Shown here one piece after another: positions 26,120 to 34,972 of a DNA stretch of 64,000 nucleotides (the first letter of the stretch is position 1; every line of letters begins with the position of its first letter). Position numbers and translations under genes: made by a program. Origin of the DNA: CAXXOK01 sp963664595 (GTDB lineage: Bacteria; Bacillota; Clostridia; Christensenellales; Aristaeellaceae); contig CAXXOK010000006.1 of NCBI GenBank assembly GCA_963664595.2, positions 143,524 through 207,523 on the forward strand. Reading direction: 5' to 3'. The notes beneath the pieces are model-generated. The model had not been told where the DNA came from and ran no database searches. It was given only the letters and a program-made list of their open reading frames with translations.

Positions 26120-27871
26120 CTGTTTAAAAAGGTATTGGGGTACGCCGGAGAATACCGCCGGCTTACCTTCGGCGCAGCGGCGGCTATGGTGGTCGGTATC
26201 ATCCTGAATGTGCTGCCGTTTTGGTTTGTTTATCAGCTTATTGCGCCGCTTTTGCTGCACGAAACGCTTTCGGCGTCCGGCATCATATGGCGTGTTTGCG
26301 CCATCGCGGCCTGTGGTGTGCTGTATGCGGTGTTTTACATTTGGGGGCTTTCACTTTCACATGAATCGGCATACCATACGCTGAAAAATATCAGGATTTC
26401 CCTGCAGGGGAAAATGGAGCGTCTCCCGCTGGGGACGATCCAGGAAAAGGGCGTCGGCTCCGTAAAGAAGATGTTCATCGACGATATCGAAAGCATCGAG
26501 CTGCTGCTTGCCCACGCGCTGCCGGAGGGGCTGGCCAATTTCGCGGTCCCCGCGATGGTTTTCATCGCTATGTTTTTTGTCGATTGGCGGCTTGCGTTGC
26601 TTTCGCTCTGCTCGCTGCCGCTGGGCCTTTTCGCCATGGGCGGGATGTACGGCGCGGGAAAAAACAGAATGAACGAATACTATACCGCGGCGCGGAAGAT
26701 GAACAACACGATCGTGGAGTACATCAACGGCATGGAGGTCGTGAAGGTTTTCAACCGGGACGGCGAATCCTACAGGCGCTTTGAAAAGGACGTGAGAAGC
26801 TACCGCGATTTCACGCTCGCGTGGTACAAAATCTGCTGGCCGTGGATGGCGCTGTACAACAGCATTCTTCCCTGCATCGCGCTTTTCACGCTGCCGGTCG
26901 GCGCATATCTCGTGCTGACGGGCTATTCCACGCTGCCGAACCTGGCGCTTGTGCTGTGCATGTCATTCGGCGTCGGCGCGCCGCTTCTGCGCGGGCTTAG
27001 CTTCGTGGGGCTGATGCCGCAGATCAACTACAAAATCGAAAACCTCGAACAGATGATGAACGCCCCGGCCCTTGTGCAGACAGATGCGCCGTTTCAGGGC
27101 GGCGGCCACGACATTTCCTTTGAGAACGTGCGGTTTGCGTACAACGAGGACGAGGTGATCCACGGCGTTTCCCTGCACATACCGGAAGGAACGCTGACGG
27201 CGCTGGTGGGCGAATCCGGCAGCGGAAAATCGACGCTTGCAAAGCTGCTGGTGCATTACTACGATATCACGGAGGGCAGCATCAAGCTCGGCGGGCAGGA
27301 CATCCGGGAGATGAGCGTGGAAGCGCTCAACAACGAGATTTCCTACGTGGCGCAGGAGCAGTTTCTATTCAATATCAGCCTTTTGGAGAATATCCGCTTG
27401 GGCAAGCCGGACGCTACCGACGAGGAGGTGCTGGCGGCCGCCGAAAAGGCGCAGTGCGGTGCGTTTCTGGCGCGACTGGAAAAGGGCATCCATACCATGG
27501 CGGGAGACGGCGGCAAGCAGCTTTCCGGCGGGGAACGGCAGCGGATTTCGCTGGCGCGAGCTATTTTGAAAAACGCGCCCGTCGTTGTGCTGGACGAGGC
27601 TACCGCCTTTATGGACCCGGAAAACGAGGAGAAAATGAATCGGGCGATCGCGGAAGTGATCCGGGGCAAAACCGTAGTCGTAATCGCGCACAGGCTGCAA
27701 TCCATCACGCAGGCCGATACCATTTGCGTATTGAAGAACGGGGAGCTCGCGGCAGCGGGGACGCACGAAGCGCTTGTGCAAACCTGCGGCGAGTATCAAA
27801 CGCTGTGGGCGGCGGCACAGGAAAGCGCGCAATGGACGGTCAGTGCGGGGAAAGGCGGCGATATTCAATGA
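26120..27871 (+). CDS. ABC half-transporter, membrane-ATPase fusion (YbtP/SiaD-like), pair I first subunit
   Basis: A protein of about 583 residues with six transmembrane segments followed by a nucleotide-binding domain: Walker A GESGSGKSTLAKLL, signature LSGGERQRISLARAI, Walker B VVVLDEATAFMD and the switch His in VIAHRL. Its architecture is that of an exporter, but paired with its neighbour it matches the YbtPQ/IrtAB group that imports ferric chelates. The start appears to be CTG 26120, giving the family N-terminus FKKVLGYAGEYRR with AGGAGG eight bases upstream. A TTG at 26135 is the alternative. It heads an operon with an ECF module and carries box 7. Confidence 0.87.
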   Translation: MFKKVLGYAGEYRRLTFGAAAAMVVGIILNVLPFWFVYQLIAPLLLHETLSASGIIWRVCAIAACGVLYAVFYIWGLSLSHESAYHTLKNIRISLQGKMERLPLGTIQEKGVGSVKKMFIDDIESIELLLAHALPEGLANFAVPAMVFIAMFFVDWRLALLSLCSLPLGLFAMGGMYGAGKNRMNEYYTAARKMNNTIVEYINGMEVVKVFNRDGESYRRFEKDVRSYRDFTLAWYKICWPWMALYNSILPCIALFTLPVGAYLVLTGYSTLPNLALVLCMSFGVGAPLLRGLSFVGLMPQINYKIENLEQMMNAPALVQTDAPFQGGGHDISFENVRFAYNEDEVIHGVSLHIPEGTLTALVGESGSGKSTLAKLLVHYYDITEGSIKLGGQDIREMSVEALNNEISYVAQEQFLFNISLLENIRLGKPDATDEEVLAAAEKAQCGAFLARLEKGIHTMAGDGGKQLSGGERQRISLARAILKNAPVVVLDEATAFMDPENEEKMNRAIAEVIRGKTVVVIAHRLQSITQADTICVLKNGELAAAGTHEALVQTCGEYQTLWAAAQESAQWTVSAGKGGDIQ

Positions 27872-29628
27872 TTGCTCTTATGAAACGCATTCTCTCGGTC
27901 GCGGGAAAATACAAAACAAGGATCCAGTCCGCGTTCATCTTTTCGTTTTTGAAATCGTTTCTGGCCAAGGCACCGATCATGATCGGCTTCTTCACGCTCG
28001 CCGCGTTTTTCAACGGGCAGATGTCCGTACGAAGCTGCTGGCTGGCGGGCGCGGCGATGCTTGCGTGCCTCCTTTTGCAAATCGTGTTCCACCATATTTC
28101 GGACAGGCTGCAATCGGCGGCGGGCTTTCAAATCTTTTCCGATATGCGCATGCGGCTCGGCGCGCACCTGCGGAAAATGCCCATGGGCTATTTCACCGAA
28201 GGGAATATCGGCAAGATCAGCTCGGTGCTGTCCACCGACATGGTGTTCATCGAGGAAAACTGCATGATGACGCTCGCGGATATGATGAGCTACATCCTTT
28301 CCGAAACGATCATGATCGTATTTCTGTTGTTCTTCAACGTTTGGATCGGCCTTGCAGCGCTCCTGTTCATGCCGGTCATCCTATGGATCGGTAAAGGCCT
28401 GAAAAAAGCCGGCATCGAAAACTCCACCATACGGCAGGAGCAGAGCGAAAACCTGACGGAAGCGGTGCTGGATTTCACCGAGGGCATCGGGATCATCAAA
28501 AGCTATAACCTGCTGGGGGAAAAATCCAGGGAGCTGACGGATAACTTCATTGAAAGCTGCGATTCGAACATCCGCTTTGAAGAGCAGTATTCGCCGTACC
28601 AGCGCAGGCTGAACATTACCTTCGGGTTCGGCTGTGCCGCCGTTGCCGCCGTAGCCTTGTTTTTGAACGGCGCCGCGCGGCTGGACGTAACCTACGCCGT
28701 GGGCGTTATGCTGTTCGTTCTGGAGTTGTTCGGTCCGCTCAAGGCACTGTACGGGCAGGCGGCCCGCCTGACCGTGATGAACAGCTGTATGGACCGGATT
28801 GAGGCTGTATTTGCCGAGAAGGAGCTGCCGGACGGCTGCACGCAAACGATCCCGGAAAGCGGAGACGCCCCGGAAATCGAATTCCGGAACGTTAGTTTTT
28901 CCTACGGGGAACAGGAGGTTTTGCACAACGTGTCCTTCACCGTCTCAAAAAACCAAATGGTTGCGCTTGCCGGTCCCTCCGGCGGTGGAAAATCGACGAT
29001 CGCGAATTTGCTGGCACGCTTTTGGGACGTCGGCGGCGGGCAGGTGCTGGTGCGCGGCCGGGATGTGCGCGACGTGAGCCTGTGTGACCTGATGGATCAC
29101 ATCAGCATGGTGTTCCAGCGGGTGTACCTATTTCAGGACACGATATACAGCAATATCATCATGGGCCGCCCGGACGCGACCCGTGAAGAGGTGATCGCCG
29201 CAGCCCAAAAGGCGCGCTGCTACGATTTCATCACGGCGCTGCCGAACGGCTTTGATACCGTGATCGGCGAGGGCGGCGAAACGCTGTCCGGCGGAGAGAA
29301 GCAGCGGATATCCATTGCACGCTGCATTTTAAAGGACGCGCCCATCGTGATTCTGGACGAAGCTACGGCCAGCGTGGACGTGGATAACGAGCGGTATATT
29401 CAGGAGGCGATCAGCGAGCTCTGCCGGGGGAAAACCCTGCTGGTAATTGCGCACCGGCTGAATACCATCCAAAACGCGGATCAAATCCTGGTGATCGCCA
29501 ACGGCGAAATCGCACAGGCAGGCACGCACGAAACGCTGATGCGGGCGGACGGCATCTACCATGATTTTGTTACGGTTCGCCATCAAAGCAAGGGTTGGAG
29601 CCAGCGGCCGTCCGCAAGCCTTGGATAA
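27868..29628 (+). CDS. ABC half-transporter, membrane-ATPase fusion (YbtQ/SiaE-like), pair I second subunit
   Basis: A 586-residue partner of the preceding protein, with six transmembrane segments and an ATPase domain (GPSGGGKSTIANLL, LSGGEKQRISIARCI, VILDEATASVD, VIAHRL). The start overlaps the previous stop (ATGA), so subunits are made in equal amounts. The pair, followed by T, A and S genes of an ECF module, has the same order of parts as streptococcal sia-type haem uptake clusters. This points to uptake of haem or a ferric chelate rather than drug export, though sequence alone does not prove direction. Confidence 0.88.
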   Translation: MIALMKRILSVAGKYKTRIQSAFIFSFLKSFLAKAPIMIGFFTLAAFFNGQMSVRSCWLAGAAMLACLLLQIVFHHISDRLQSAAGFQIFSDMRMRLGAHLRKMPMGYFTEGNIGKISSVLSTDMVFIEENCMMTLADMMSYILSETIMIVFLLFFNVWIGLAALLFMPVILWIGKGLKKAGIENSTIRQEQSENLTEAVLDFTEGIGIIKSYNLLGEKSRELTDNFIESCDSNIRFEEQYSPYQRRLNITFGFGCAAVAAVALFLNGAARLDVTYAVGVMLFVLELFGPLKALYGQAARLTVMNSCMDRIEAVFAEKELPDGCTQTIPESGDAPEIEFRNVSFSYGEQEVLHNVSFTVSKNQMVALAGPSGGGKSTIANLLARFWDVGGGQVLVRGRDVRDVSLCDLMDHISMVFQRVYLFQDTIYSNIIMGRPDATREEVIAAAQKARCYDFITALPNGFDTVIGEGGETLSGGEKQRISIARCILKDAPIVILDEATASVDVDNERYIQEAISELCRGKTLLVIAHRLNTIQNADQILVIANGEIAQAGTHETLMRADGIYHDFVTVRHQSKGWSQRPSASLG

Positions 29629-29656
29629 CCGTATATAACGTAAAACGGAGAATGCT

Positions 29657-30355
29657 ATGCCGAAGATAACATTGGATCCCAGAACAAAAATGCTGATGTT
29701 GCTGCTGATTATCCTGTTTACGGTATTTTCCCCGACGCTTGCGCAAGAGATTACGATGATCGCCCTGATCGCCGTTGCGGCATTTCTGCACAGGGCGTAT
29801 CAGCGCGGGCTTCTGTTTCTTGCGGCCTATGCCGGCCTGCGGGTGATCCTGGCCCTGTGCGCAACCCATCCCAATACCGCGGGAGCGATCCTCATGATGA
29901 TCTGCGCGGTGTTGTGCAAGATGCTGCCGGCGGTGATGTTCGCGTTCTGTGTGCTGCTGAAAACCAAAATCAGCTCGCTGATCACCGGAATGCAGCGCAT
30001 GAAAATACCGCAGAAAATCACCATTACGCTGGCGGCGGCGCTGCGGTTCATCCCAACAGCGCTTGAGGAGAACCGGAATATCCGGGATGCCATGAAACTG
30101 CGTGGCATACAGGCCGGCCCGAAAAACCTGATCACCCGCCCCGGACTCGTTTTGGAGGGTGCGATCATTCCGCTGATGCTCAGAAGCGCCGTCATCGCCG
30201 AGGAGCTGTCCGCGTCGTCCGTCACCAGAGGGCTGGACAGCGGCAGAAAGCGCACCAGCATCGAGGAGCTGCGGTTTCGGCCTATCGACTGGCTTTGCCT
30301 CGCCGCGTTTTTTCTGCCCACGGCGCTTCATTTGCTGGGAGGGCTGCGGAAATGA
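29657..30355 (+). CDS. ECF transporter T component (EcfT), module I
   Basis: A 232-residue membrane protein that couples ATP hydrolysis to the substrate-specific S subunit. It has four to six hydrophobic segments and two coupling helices with the Arg-Gly motifs AMKLRGI and SSVTRGLDSG, preceded by the conserved ALRFIPTALEENRNIRDA. It is followed by the tandem ATPase with an ATGA overlap and then the S subunit. The module is a dedicated (group I) ECF system rather than the shared kind. Confidence 0.88.
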   Translation: MPKITLDPRTKMLMLLLIILFTVFSPTLAQEITMIALIAVAAFLHRAYQRGLLFLAAYAGLRVILALCATHPNTAGAILMMICAVLCKMLPAVMFAFCVLLKTKISSLITGMQRMKIPQKITITLAAALRFIPTALEENRNIRDAMKLRGIQAGPKNLITRPGLVLEGAIIPLMLRSAVIAEELSASSVTRGLDSGRKRTSIEELRFRPIDWLCLAAFFLPTALHLLGGLRK

Positions 30356-31815
30356 TCCGGTTTGACGATGTTTCCTTCCAGTATGCCGACGGCAGCGGTG
30401 TTTCCCACCTCAGCTTCCGCATCGCAAAGGGCGAGTGCGTCGTTTTCGTGGGCGCGAGCGGCTGCGGAAAAACAACGGTTACTCGCCTGATCAACGGCCT
30501 TGCGCCGCACTTTTACCACGGGGATTTTTCCGGCTCTGTCAAAATCATGGGAGAATCGGATGCGCGGCTGCTGCCTGAAAACCTTGCAGATACCGTCGGC
30601 TCGGTATTCCAAAATCCGCGAAGCCAGTTCTTTACGCTGGATACCGACAGCGAGGTGGCGTTCGCAGCCGAGAACCTCGCCCGGCCGCCGGAGCAAATCA
30701 GGCGCAATATGGCGCATGCCGTGCAGACCCTGGGCATCCGGCGCCTGATGGGAAGGGATATCCTGAGCCTTTCCGGCGGCGAAAAACAGCTGGTTGCCAT
30801 GGCGTCCGCCATGACGAACGAACCCGAAATCCTCGTGCTGGACGAGCCCTCCGCAAATTTGGATGTTCTTTCGATCCGGGAGCTGCAAAACGCAATCCGG
30901 CGGCTTAAGCGGGCCGGAAAAACGATCGTTATCGCGGAGCACCGGCTGTATTACCTGATGGACATCGCGGATCGGCTGATCCATATGGAAAAGGGAGAAG
31001 TCACACACCAATGGAGCGCCCGTGAGTTCGCGGCGCTTCCCGAAAGCCAGCTGCGAAGCCTGTGCTTGCGAACGCCGTTTCTGGAAATGCTTGAACCGGC
31101 CCGGCTAAAACAAGCCTTACCGGCTGGCCATATTCTGGAAACCGAAGCGATTGCCTTTTCTTATCAACAAAATACGCCTGTTTTATCCGATATCAGCTGC
31201 AGGCTCGGCCGGGGAGAAGTCGTTGGTTTAATCGGGAAAAACGGACAGGGGAAGTCCACCCTGTCCAGAATTCTGTGCGGTCTGGAACGGCAAAAGGACG
31301 GTACCGTCATCATAAACGGTAAGCAGCTTACCGCGAAACGGCGGCGCGCCGCCGCCTACCTCGTGATGCAGGAGCCGGGATATCAGCTGTTTACCGAAAG
31401 CGTGGAGCAGGAAATGCGGATGACCGCCGCTTCCCCGTCCGACGAACAAATCAAAGAAACGCTGGAGTTCCTTCAGCTCGGCAAGCTGGCGGAAAAGCAT
31501 CCCATGAGCCTGTCGGGCGGCGAAAAGCAGCGGCTGTCCATCGGCGTGGCCATGATGCAGAACCGGGACATCCTGATCCTGGACGAGCCGACAAGCGGGC
31601 TCGATTACGCCAACATGCTGCGAGTGGGAGAATTGGTGGCAAAGCTTCGGGAGCAAGGCAAGCTCGTGATCATCGTCTCCCATGATTACGAGTTGCTTTT
31701 GCAGACCTGTACCAGAATTCTGCATATGGATAACGGAACGATCAGCCGGGACTATATGCTTGATCATACACATCTACATTGGCTGCGGGACTTCTTTGTT
31801 CCCGGGGAGGAGTAA
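30352..31815 (+). CDS. ECF transporter tandem ATPase (EcfA-EcfA' fusion), module I
   Basis: A 487-residue protein with two ATPase domains. The first has GASGCGKTTVTRL, LSGGEKQLVAMA, VLDEPSANLD and AEHRLYYL. The second has GKNGQGKSTLSRI, LSGGEKQRLSIG, ILDEPTSGLD and VSHDYE. It serves as both ATPase subunits of the ECF module. The ATG overlaps the EcfT stop, and its own stop is followed at once by the S-subunit start, so all three are translated together. Confidence 0.9.
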   Translation: MIRFDDVSFQYADGSGVSHLSFRIAKGECVVFVGASGCGKTTVTRLINGLAPHFYHGDFSGSVKIMGESDARLLPENLADTVGSVFQNPRSQFFTLDTDSEVAFAAENLARPPEQIRRNMAHAVQTLGIRRLMGRDILSLSGGEKQLVAMASAMTNEPEILVLDEPSANLDVLSIRELQNAIRRLKRAGKTIVIAEHRLYYLMDIADRLIHMEKGEVTHQWSAREFAALPESQLRSLCLRTPFLEMLEPARLKQALPAGHILETEAIAFSYQQNTPVLSDISCRLGRGEVVGLIGKNGQGKSTLSRILCGLERQKDGTVIINGKQLTAKRRRAAAYLVMQEPGYQLFTESVEQEMRMTAASPSDEQIKETLEFLQLGKLAEKHPMSLSGGEKQRLSIGVAMMQNRDILILDEPTSGLDYANMLRVGELVAKLREQGKLVIIVSHDYELLLQTCTRILHMDNGTISRDYMLDHTHLHWLRDFFVPGEE

Positions 31816-32412
31816 ATGATGGGCGCTCAGGGAAACGAAAAACTGACAACGAGGGACCTCATCACACTGGCTGTATTCACGGTGCTGTTCTCTCTGATCA
31901 TGATGGTGATCAACTTCATCGGTGCGATTCCCGTGCTGCATCCGTTCGCCGCGGGCATCAGCCTGATTCCATGCGGTATTGTGTGGATGTATCTGCGGGC
32001 CAAGGTGCCGAAAACTGGCAGCGTTTTTATTCAGGTGATCGTCATGCTGCTGATCTATCTTCTGCTGGGCAGCGCCTGGTGGCAGCTGCTTATCATGGCC
32101 GTTGCGAGCATCATCGTGGAGCTGGTTACGCAGCCGCGCCAGAAAAACATCCGGAAAATTACCGTTGGATATGTCCTGTTCGGCGTTTTCTACACGGCGA
32201 TTGCCAACCTGCCGCCGCTGATTGCCTGCGACTATTACTACAACAGCTGCATCACCAACATGGAGCCCGATCTGGTCAACCGTATCATCGCATTCATGAC
32301 GGTGCCCGTTGTGATCGCCAGCCTGATTCTTTCCGTTCTTTGCTCGCTGCTCGGCGTATACCTCGGAAGGAAAATGCTGAAAAAGCACTTCGACCGGGCC
32401 GGAATTTGCTAA
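31816..32412 (+). CDS. ECF transporter S component, Trep_Strep/MptD family, module I
   Basis: A 198-residue membrane protein of the Trep_Strep (TIGR02185) family, the substrate-binding subunit. The N-terminus KLTTRDLITLAVFTVLFSLIMMVINFIGAIP and the C-terminus with AYLGRKMLKKHFDRAGIC match this family and its paralogue at 37858. Six hydrophobic segments are visible. The family occurs with ABC pairs in iron and haem uptake clusters of streptococci and lactobacilli, which is the basis for the proposed cargo. Confidence 0.88.
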   Translation: MMGAQGNEKLTTRDLITLAVFTVLFSLIMMVINFIGAIPVLHPFAAGISLIPCGIVWMYLRAKVPKTGSVFIQVIVMLLIYLLLGSAWWQLLIMAVASIIVELVTQPRQKNIRKITVGYVLFGVFYTAIANLPPLIACDYYYNSCITNMEPDLVNRIIAFMTVPVVIASLILSVLCSLLGVYLGRKMLKKHFDRAGIC

Positions 32413-32448
32413 AACACTTCGATTCGGAAAATATATCCGAAGAATGTA

Positions 32449-32477
32449 TTGACAATTTACCGATTCCGCAGTAATGT
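32449..32477 (+). promoter_or_regulatory. promoter of the second TetR gene
   Basis: TTGACA (32449-32454), a 17-base spacer and TAATGT (32472-32477). The near-dyad TAGCACTGCTA (32490-32500) follows and may be its operator. Confidence 0.6.
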
Positions 32478-32520
32478 AACACCGTTATATAGCACTGCTA
32501 CATCGGGAGGAGACAATCGC

Positions 32521-33141
32521 TTGACGGATATCGACGGCACCACGCTGCAGAAAATCAAAACCGAAGGAAAGCGGGAGTTCCTCGAAAAGGGCTTCAAGGA
32601 TGCCTCCCTCCGCAATATCGTAAAGCGTGCCGGTGTAACCACCGGTGCGTTTTACGGCTATTATCCCGATAAGGGCGCGCTGTTCGAAGCGCTGGTGAGG
32701 CCTGTGGCCGACGGTATCCTCAACATGTTTTCGGAAATGGAAACGGATTTTCTGGAGGGGCTGGACGCTGGCACCGACCCCGGCGCCTACCGCATGGACG
32801 GCTTCAGCATCCGATGCTTTATCGACTATATCTACGATCATTACGACGCGTTCAAGCTGCTGTTTACCTGCGCTGCCGGAACGGTGTTCGGTAATTTTAT
32901 GGATACACTGGTCGAGCTGGACGTAACCTCATTCTACCGTTATTTCGACTGGCTGGAGCAGGCTGGCATTCCATTTCACAAGCCGGATCGCAACCTGCTC
33001 CATATCCTCACCAACGCCCACTATTCCGCGATTTTTGAAATCGTGGTTCATGATATGCCCAAGGAAGCAGCGCTGTCGTATACCGATACGCTTCTCAAGT
33101 TCTTCATCAGCGGCTGGAACACCGTTTTCGAGCTGGAATAA
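32521..33141 (+). CDS. TetR-family transcriptional regulator
   Basis: A 206-residue regulator with the helix-turn-helix region EGKREFLEKGFKDASLRNIVKRAGVTTGAFYGYYPDKGALFEALV and a separate C-terminal domain. The start is TTG 32521, with GGGAGGAG nine bases upstream. An in-frame ATG at 32449 lies inside the promoter. It is a paralogue of the 25402 product in size and fold. It stands between ECF module I and ABC pair II and probably controls one of them. Confidence 0.88.
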   Translation: MTDIDGTTLQKIKTEGKREFLEKGFKDASLRNIVKRAGVTTGAFYGYYPDKGALFEALVRPVADGILNMFSEMETDFLEGLDAGTDPGAYRMDGFSIRCFIDYIYDHYDAFKLLFTCAAGTVFGNFMDTLVELDVTSFYRYFDWLEQAGIPFHKPDRNLLHILTNAHYSAIFEIVVHDMPKEAALSYTDTLLKFFISGWNTVFELE

Positions 33142-33166
33142 AGGCAACGCATGTTCCAGCTTTTTT
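33131..33166 (+). terminator. intrinsic terminator after the second TetR gene
   Basis: AGCTGGAA (33131-33138) pairs with TTCCAGCT (33154-33161), followed by a T-run to 33166. The left arm lies inside the TetR coding end. Confidence 0.7.
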
Positions 33167-33175
33167 ATACACTAC

Positions 33176-33193
33176 GGTTAGACATATCTAACT
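33176..33193. promoter_or_regulatory. metal-regulator box 8
   Basis: Reads GGTTAGACATATCTAACT. It follows a TATACA (33166-33171) that could be the -10 and precedes the AAGGAGG of ABC pair II. Confidence 0.78.
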
Positions 33194-33214
33194 ATAACAA
33201 GGAGGATTCCATCC

Positions 33215-34957
33215 ATGAAACAAACTGAAACTCCCAGCCCATTCGCCCGCCTGAAGGAATTTGCCGGGCCGCACAAAGGCGGATACATCGCATCCGTCCT
33301 GCTGGCACTCCTGGGCGTCGCGGCGGGGCTGACTCCCTACTTCGCTGTGGCGCAAATGATCATCGCCCTGCTCGGGGGCGAGACGGCACTGCCCTATTAT
33401 CTCCTGTGGTGCGGCATTGCGGCGGCGGGGTTTGCCCTGAAAACCCTGTTTGCCAACATTTCCACCACGCTGTCGCATAAGGCTACCTTCGCGGTCATCT
33501 CCGAGGTGCGCTATAAGCTCACCTCGAAGCTTACGCGGGTTCCGATGGGATACATCCTGGATACCCCGTCCGGCAAGCTGAAAACCACGATGGTGGAAAA
33601 GGTGGACAGCATTGAGCCGACGCTGGCGCACGTGCTGCCGGAGATGACCTCCAACCTGCTGGTGCCGCTGGGTATCGTTATCTATCTGTTTACACTGGAC
33701 TGGCGCATGGCGCTGGTGTCGCTTATCACGCTGCCGCTGGGGTTTTTATGCTTTATGAAGATGATGAGCGGCTATGCGGAAAAGTTTGCCTATTATACAA
33801 ACGCCGGCAAGCACATGAGTGCCACGACCGTGGAATATGTCAACGGGATCGAGGTCATCAAGGCGTTTAACCAATCGGCGGCCTCCTACGGCAAGTTTAC
33901 CGACGCCGTGAAGAAAAACACCGGCGCGGCGCTGGACTGGATGCACGAGGTGCAGCTGTACTACGCGATGGGCCTTGGCATCTGGCCTGCTGTGCTGGTG
34001 GGCGTGCTGCCCATCGGCTGCATCTTTTATATGAACGGCACGCTGAGCGCGGCGACTTTCATTATGGTTATGATCCTGTCGCTGGGTATCATTTCTCCGA
34101 TCCTCGCGGCGATGACCTATGTGGACGATCTGGCGAAAATCGGCATGATCGTGGGTGATATCGGCGCGATCCTCGACACGCCGGAGCTCGACCGGCCACG
34201 GATGAACAGGGTGCTCAAGGGCTCGGAGCTTAAGTTGCAAAGCGTTACCTTCGCTTATAAGGACGAGCAGGTGCTCCACGGGATTGACCTGACTATCGAC
34301 GCCGGCAGCGTAACCGCGTTTGTGGGGCCCTCCGGCGGCGGGAAATCTACCATCGCCAAGCTGATAGCCTCCCTGTGGGATGTCGGCGGCGGAAGCATCA
34401 CGCTGGGCGGCGTGAATGTGAAGGACATCCCACTGGAGCAGCTGATGGACACCATCGCCTATGTATCGCAGGATAATTACCTGTTTGACGACACGGTGCG
34501 CAACAACATCCGCATGGGCAATCCTTCCGCCACTGATGCCCAGGTTGAGGACGCCGCCAGGGCCTCCGGCTGTTACGATTTCATTATGAAGCTGGAGCAC
34601 GGCTACGATACGGTGGCCGGTGGCGCGGGCGGGCACCTGTCCGGCGGCGAGCGCCAGCGCATTGCCATTGCCCGTGCGATGCTTAAGAACGCGCAGATCG
34701 TAATTCTGGACGAAGCGACCGCCTATACCGATCCGGAAAACGAAGCGGTGATTCAGGAAGCCGTAGCAAAGCTCGTGCAGGGCAAGACGCTGATCGTGAT
34801 CGCGCACAGGCTTTCCACCATCACGAATTCGGATAAGATTGTCGTCGTTGACAGCGGCCGCATTCTGGCCGAGGGAAAGCACAGCAAGCTGCTGAAAGGC
34901 TGCGATTTGTACCGCAGTATGTGGCAATCCCATATCGACGCCAAAGACGAAGCGTAA
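33215..34957 (+). CDS. ABC half-transporter, membrane-ATPase fusion, pair II first subunit
   Basis: A 580-residue protein with six transmembrane helices and an ATPase domain (GPSGGGKSTIAKLI, LSGGERQRIAIARAM, VILDEATAYTD, VIAHRL). It shares long stretches with the pair III protein at 40777 and the pair I protein at 26120, notably the VEYVNGIEVIKAFNQ region, so the pairs arose by duplication. AAGGAGG precedes the ATG and box 8 lies just upstream. With its partner it is expected to import a metal chelate, by analogy with YbtPQ. Confidence 0.88.
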   Translation: MKQTETPSPFARLKEFAGPHKGGYIASVLLALLGVAAGLTPYFAVAQMIIALLGGETALPYYLLWCGIAAAGFALKTLFANISTTLSHKATFAVISEVRYKLTSKLTRVPMGYILDTPSGKLKTTMVEKVDSIEPTLAHVLPEMTSNLLVPLGIVIYLFTLDWRMALVSLITLPLGFLCFMKMMSGYAEKFAYYTNAGKHMSATTVEYVNGIEVIKAFNQSAASYGKFTDAVKKNTGAALDWMHEVQLYYAMGLGIWPAVLVGVLPIGCIFYMNGTLSAATFIMVMILSLGIISPILAAMTYVDDLAKIGMIVGDIGAILDTPELDRPRMNRVLKGSELKLQSVTFAYKDEQVLHGIDLTIDAGSVTAFVGPSGGGKSTIAKLIASLWDVGGGSITLGGVNVKDIPLEQLMDTIAYVSQDNYLFDDTVRNNIRMGNPSATDAQVEDAARASGCYDFIMKLEHGYDTVAGGAGGHLSGGERQRIAIARAMLKNAQIVILDEATAYTDPENEAVIQEAVAKLVQGKTLIVIAHRLSTITNSDKIVVVDSGRILAEGKHSKLLKGCDLYRSMWQSHIDAKDEA

Positions 34958-34972
34958 GGGAGCGGGAGCAAG